Below, piece after piece: positions 18,001 to 20,358 of a stretch of 20,358 nt of DNA. Under the pieces are notes generated by a model. That model worked only from the letters and a program-made list of their open reading frames with translations, had not been told where the DNA came from and did not search any database. Within the stretch, counting starts at the first letter, position 1. Every line of letters begins with the position of its first letter. Source of the stretch: JADJAH01 sp964615795 (GTDB lineage Bacteria; Bacteroidota; Ignavibacteria; Tepidaquicellales; Tepidaquicellaceae); NCBI GenBank assembly GCA_964615795.1, contig CAZTQR010000059.1, forward strand, positions 1-20,358, written 5' to 3'. Made by a program: the position numbers and the translations under genes.

Positions 18001-18361
18001 CAATGTTTACAGCACATATTCCGTCACACCGGATATGTTTGACAGGCAGATGAGGCTGGTGAGAAACATGCAGAGATGGAATGCACCGATACAGACGGTA
18101 GGGAGGTATATAATGCAGCATGATGCGGCTAAGCTGGAGGTTTCGGACCATCAGGACAAATTCATAATCAAATTAGTGTGCGAAGTGAACGGCCTTGACT
18201 ACTATGTTCCGATGACCGTAGTGATGGAAACGCCATGGAAGTACGTGTTGACAGAAGGAACGCTTCATGACGGTGTTTACAATCCCGTGAATGGAAAGAT
18301 AATACTGAATGTTTTGCCAAACAAAGAATTCTCTGTAGAAAACGTGATGACAGCACAATGA
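15029..18361 (+). CDS. Membrane-anchored glycoside hydrolase-like / CBM-like / NodB deacetylase fusion
   Basis: This 1110-residue protein has a single N-terminal anchor (residues 26-45, positively charged before it) and faces the periplasm. Residues about 110-490 form a TIM-barrel glycoside hydrolase-like domain. Candidate catalytic residues are E249 in LLGREWEP and E407 in IIAEYG. Residues about 495-740 resemble a CBM9/DOMON-like beta-sandwich (KIVDGKSDDW...VVYASGDAEYFYLKL). Residues about 790-985 are a NodB/CE4 polysaccharide deacetylase with SFDDG (catalytic base D798, metal D799), SHGKMH (H864, H868), FPY (904-905) and LNYH (H975), so it looks active. The C-terminal 120 residues form a small beta-rich tail. 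The pairing of deacetylase and hydrolase recalls PgaB, with the order reversed. The start is TTG at 15029; the next ATG (M44) would destroy the anchor. It overlaps the next gene by ATGA. Confidence 0.87.
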   Translation: MSETSEHTAPDIGAIRIKGSHSPKLKYLVIALFIAALGFTVYKMMKFEDSVRETRIIKVGSIAEKKLLPDISKEELARLASVSEFDFKSSGNYFDIQETKIRNGENVLEWHKHFLKGVNLGVALPAHYPSEFSASYDLYYAWFRQIAEMNSNTVRTYTVLPPEFYEAFAQYNIDNHSKPLYLLQGVWADDCDSGDYFEKGYTERFKGEIKDVIDLIHGNAIIKERPGHASGTYARDVSDHVIAILLGREWEPATVVSTNKKNKDRQSFTGDFISMPNGSPMESWLAEMMDFTVRVETQLYKKQRPVSFVNWLPLDPMYHNSEFIENSKVREYDNDIQSIDYRKFFTTPLFKPGIYAAYHAYPYYPDFIYMDEKYRGGRNRKGEPDNYYAYLEDLKDKCPGMPLIIAEYGLPSSRGNSHSTPFGLSQGGHSEKEQADKNRLLTEDIFETGCGGAIYFEWIDEWFKFNWLVMDFEVPANRRKFWHNMENPEQNFGVIAVEQRSKIVDGKSDDWSENEKAGDKGRKAVVYASGDAEYFYLKLKAEKLDPEGEDIFIAIDTYDKKKGSHKLPHISNNTERGYEFLIRVSGKDSGEILVDAPYSVYSDIYAGYVPVYASKENYDGKFVRQIMLSNRERESLTGEKTDRRVYDRSTLLPGNSSLPEYSNSNMYYDEDSGVLELRLPWHLLNVSDPSSAQVLNDIEGTPDIESTESDEFAIYAYFVAKDGSSVVVNSEEGQLTYEMKKWEKPEYKFREKETYSMFKELFSHLKVAGEEAVEPSINGFRIADWYNDLSGAVTVSFDDGTITQYNQGVPVLDKYGIKATFALISDWTNDNPTFSAEKGSFSVEKIGWAQARQLVNDGHEIASHGKMHVRMDTMSVEMVNEFVSESKREIEENLDTTVSTFVFPYSATRDELFSAVANSGYLFARTGEETVNEKRKLNLHRLSTIAIYNQYTPSVYELYSSLISSQGKWVILNYHNIFPEDSKEMNILKSHNVYSTYSVTPDMFDRQMRLVRNMQRWNAPIQTVGRYIMQHDAAKLEVSDHQDKFIIKLVCEVNGLDYYVPMTVVMETPWKYVLTEGTLHDGVYNPVNGKIILNVLPNKEFSVENVMTAQ

Positions 18362-20199
18362 AAAAGATACTGGTGATATCACTGATCAGTGCAATAGTTA
18401 TCGGCATCGGTTTTGCTGCGATGGCTTTGCTGAAGAAGAAGAATGTGGCCCGGGTAGAGTTGCCTGTTTTTGAAAAGAGCAGGATGCTGCCGAGGGTATT
18501 GTTTCTTACTACGGGAACAACGGAAGGAAACGGTGAGATTGCTGAGGGAGTGTCCATAGCAGTTCAGGAACTTACAAGAAAGGGAGCATTCGTTTGGCTG
18601 GGGACAAGGGACTATCTCCTTCAGCCGGAAAAGCTTGGCCTGTACAATGTGATGGTTGCTCCGACATCATTCGATTATCATGACGGTGACAGAAAGTACT
18701 CGCTTACATATCTGAATGATAAAGAGATGAACAACATCAGGGAGTGGGTGAAGCAGGGGGGGATACTGCTTACGGAGGAGAACATAGGCAGAAACACTCT
18801 TGATGATGTTGACCGGCTCAGCCAGGGCGGCGAGCTCAATGAAAAGAACTGGCCCCTCTCCGAATTGTTCGGGATCAGAATGAAGGAAGTTGACCTCAGC
18901 GGATTTGTAATGCTCGACAAGTCATCAGGGATCTGGAGCGGTACCATTAAAGACACGGTAACGGAAAACGAGTGGGCATTGATCCCGACGGAAACAACAT
19001 CAAAAGATCTCAGAGTGCTTGCCGAGTGGAAGAGAGCGGAAGAGGTCTATCCCGCGGTGATCGAGAATCGTTTCGGAAGCGGCAAGGCATTTCTGCTCAC
19101 GTCAACTTACATGCTTCACCCGTCTAACGACGGAGGAGTGTCAAGCGTTGAGCAGATCGAGAAGCTGTATGACATGGTCCTCAGCAGTCTGCCGGGGCAA
19201 TCTGAGCCGCAGTATTCCCTGAGCCCATGGCCTGATGGTTTCACAAGCGCGGCTGTCATCACTTTCAACAGTTCCGACGACAAGCAGAGATATGAACTGA
19301 TCTCGGCATTCATAAGGCAGGAGAGTATTCCATCAACATTTGTGATTGATTCCTCAGTAACAGAAGAGATCATTACTTTTCTGTCCGAATTACCCGGAAG
19401 TGAATTGATATCCGGACTTGGGAGCAGGAGGGATTTCACTGCCTCATCATTGTCTGATAATGCCAGAGCATTCTTAGACCTTGAACAGCAGACAGGTTTG
19501 AAGTTCAAAGGTGTCAGATTCCCTTTCCGCAGCGCCAACTTTGCCGGCCTTACTTATGCTTCGCAGAACGGGTACATGTTTGACGCAAGCGTAGGCATAG
19601 ACCATCTTGCCGGCTATGCAGGCTGTGTCTTTCCGTATAATATTCCACTTGCAAGGGATTCCTTTTACAAGTCAACCGACATGCTTGAACTTTGCCAGGT
19701 GCTCGGCAATGATTATGATTATATCCGGATTCCGGACAGCACGGAAGATTACACTCAGGAAATACAGAGAGAAAATGCCGCCTTGTATTCAAAGTATCTG
19801 AAGGACTTCTTCAGGTATGTTTCAAAGAGAAACAACGGGCTGATGGTTTACAGCGGTAATCCCGATTACACTGCATACAGCGAACTTACCATGCTTTCTC
19901 TGAAGGGATTGCTTGATGAAATCAAGGCAAGCAACACTTGGATCACAACCGCCTCGCAGGTCGTGGAATACAGAAACAGGATGAAGGGCCTTCTCATTCA
20001 GGCAACGCAGGAGGCCGGCGGTGTTGTTCTTAAGTTCAGGTGCCTTGACGGTTCAGGCATTGAGGGACTCACTCTGGAGATGAAGAAGAGGCCTTCAGAT
20101 GTCAGTGCGGACTCATCCTATGAACTAAAGGAACTGGAAGGCAAGAATTATTTGATAATGGATATTAAGGATGGAGAAGAAGTGAGGATCAGATTCTAA
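18358..20199 (+). CDS. Membrane-anchored Rossmann-like / degenerate NodB deacetylase protein
   Basis: This 613-residue protein begins with a membrane anchor (residues 5-24). Residues about 43-280 are a Rossmann/glutamine-amidotransferase-like fold (RVLFLTTGT, then a strand-helix pattern and VKQGGILLTEE). Residues about 295-540 follow a NodB fold, but the zinc site is gone: the TFDD motif reads TFNSSDD (N304, S305), the HSxxH position reads GLGSRRD (353-359), and the late Leu-x-His motif has Tyr/Ser. The R-x-P-F motif (R387) remains. It should be a non-catalytic partner, for example a polymer-binding or scaffold subunit for the active deacetylase upstream. A beta-rich tail covers 545-613. The Rossmann plus NodB pairing recalls PelA and the fungal deacetylase Agd3; this is a resemblance in architecture, not a demonstrated homology. 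The ATG overlaps the previous stop (ATGA). It is the last gene of the operon. Confidence 0.8.
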   Translation: MKKILVISLISAIVIGIGFAAMALLKKKNVARVELPVFEKSRMLPRVLFLTTGTTEGNGEIAEGVSIAVQELTRKGAFVWLGTRDYLLQPEKLGLYNVMVAPTSFDYHDGDRKYSLTYLNDKEMNNIREWVKQGGILLTEENIGRNTLDDVDRLSQGGELNEKNWPLSELFGIRMKEVDLSGFVMLDKSSGIWSGTIKDTVTENEWALIPTETTSKDLRVLAEWKRAEEVYPAVIENRFGSGKAFLLTSTYMLHPSNDGGVSSVEQIEKLYDMVLSSLPGQSEPQYSLSPWPDGFTSAAVITFNSSDDKQRYELISAFIRQESIPSTFVIDSSVTEEIITFLSELPGSELISGLGSRRDFTASSLSDNARAFLDLEQQTGLKFKGVRFPFRSANFAGLTYASQNGYMFDASVGIDHLAGYAGCVFPYNIPLARDSFYKSTDMLELCQVLGNDYDYIRIPDSTEDYTQEIQRENAALYSKYLKDFFRYVSKRNNGLMVYSGNPDYTAYSELTMLSLKGLLDEIKASNTWITTASQVVEYRNRMKGLLIQATQEAGGVVLKFRCLDGSGIEGLTLEMKKRPSDVSADSSYELKELEGKNYLIMDIKDGEEVRIRF

Positions 20200-20289
20200 G
20201 CATTCAGAGATTAAACAAAGATTGATGTGATGCAACTAATCATTCTTGTCCAAAACAATTTGCTCACGAATGCCAACTCCAGCGACGAT

Positions 20290-20312
20290 GTTAACCGCAG
20301 AATGTTAACCGC
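20290..20312. repeat. Short direct repeat
   Basis: GTTAACCGC occurs at 20290-20298 and 20304-20312, a 14-bp period, between the operon end and the terminal inverted repeat. No gene is seen in 20200-20358, and no clear rho-independent terminator follows the last operon gene. Confidence 0.5.
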
Positions 20313-20357
20313 TTTCTTTTGAACCCTTCGGCAAGCTCAGGGCAGGCTAAAGAAAGC
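20311..20357. repeat. Inverted repeat enclosing a REP-like sequence at the window edge
   Basis: GCTTTCTTT (20311-20319) and AAAGAAAGC (20349-20357) are perfect 9-bp inverted repeats. Between them lies the sequence CCCTTCGGCAAGCTCAGGG (20328-20346), an imperfect dyad of a type I remember as common in intergenic repeats of many environmental bacteria. The element may continue past the window. Confidence 0.5.
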
Positions 20358-20358
20358 T

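Overview
The window looks like a chromosomal segment from a member of the Bacteroidota/FCB group, most likely an Ignavibacteria-type bacterium. The reasons are three secreted proteins with type IX secretion (T9SS) C-terminal sorting domains (two with the classic NYPNPFNP motif), a very large C25 (gingipain/PorU-type) peptidase, SBBP and Asp-box propeller proteins, a dockerin-like C-terminus of the kind common in that group, and little use of Shine-Dalgarno sequences. This placement is inferred from protein style; no rRNA or other marker gene is present.

Layout. (1) Bases 1-440 hold a dense array of short palindromes, REP-like, with no gene. (2) Bases 596-1630 (+) encode a cytosolic bicupin of the oxalate decarboxylase type. 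(3) Bases 1689-12333 (-) hold four exported proteins: in transcription order an eight-repeat SBBP propeller with a T9SS domain, an Asp-box propeller fused to a metallophosphoesterase-like domain whose metal ligands are mostly lost and to dockerin-like EF-hands, a cysteine-rich T9SS protein, and a 1638-residue C25 peptidase. The first two are 18 bp apart and probably co-transcribed. The last two have strong ribosome binding sites and are separated by a 10-bp perfect terminator-like hairpin. (4) Bases 12551-20199 (+) hold four tightly packed genes (4-nt overlap, 4-nt gap, 4-nt overlap) that read as one operon.

The operon is the most interesting part. It encodes a processive family 2 glycosyltransferase in the inner membrane, a small outer-membrane beta-barrel, a membrane-anchored 1110-residue protein combining a TIM-barrel glycoside hydrolase-like domain, a CBM9/DOMON-like region and an intact NodB (CE4) deacetylase, and a second membrane-anchored protein with a Rossmann/glutaminase-like domain and a NodB domain that has lost its zinc ligands. 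Together these supply synthesis, deacetylation, trimming and export of an extracellular polysaccharide. The logic is that of PNAG (Pga/Ica) and Pel systems, but the gene set and domain order match neither. The first three genes all begin with TTG. The divergent intergenic region ahead of the operon carries a Bacteroidota-style promoter candidate, a leader hairpin and a 10-bp palindrome.

The window ends in another REP-like/inverted-repeat element that is cut off by the window edge. No tRNA, rRNA, CRISPR array, transposase or phage gene was seen.
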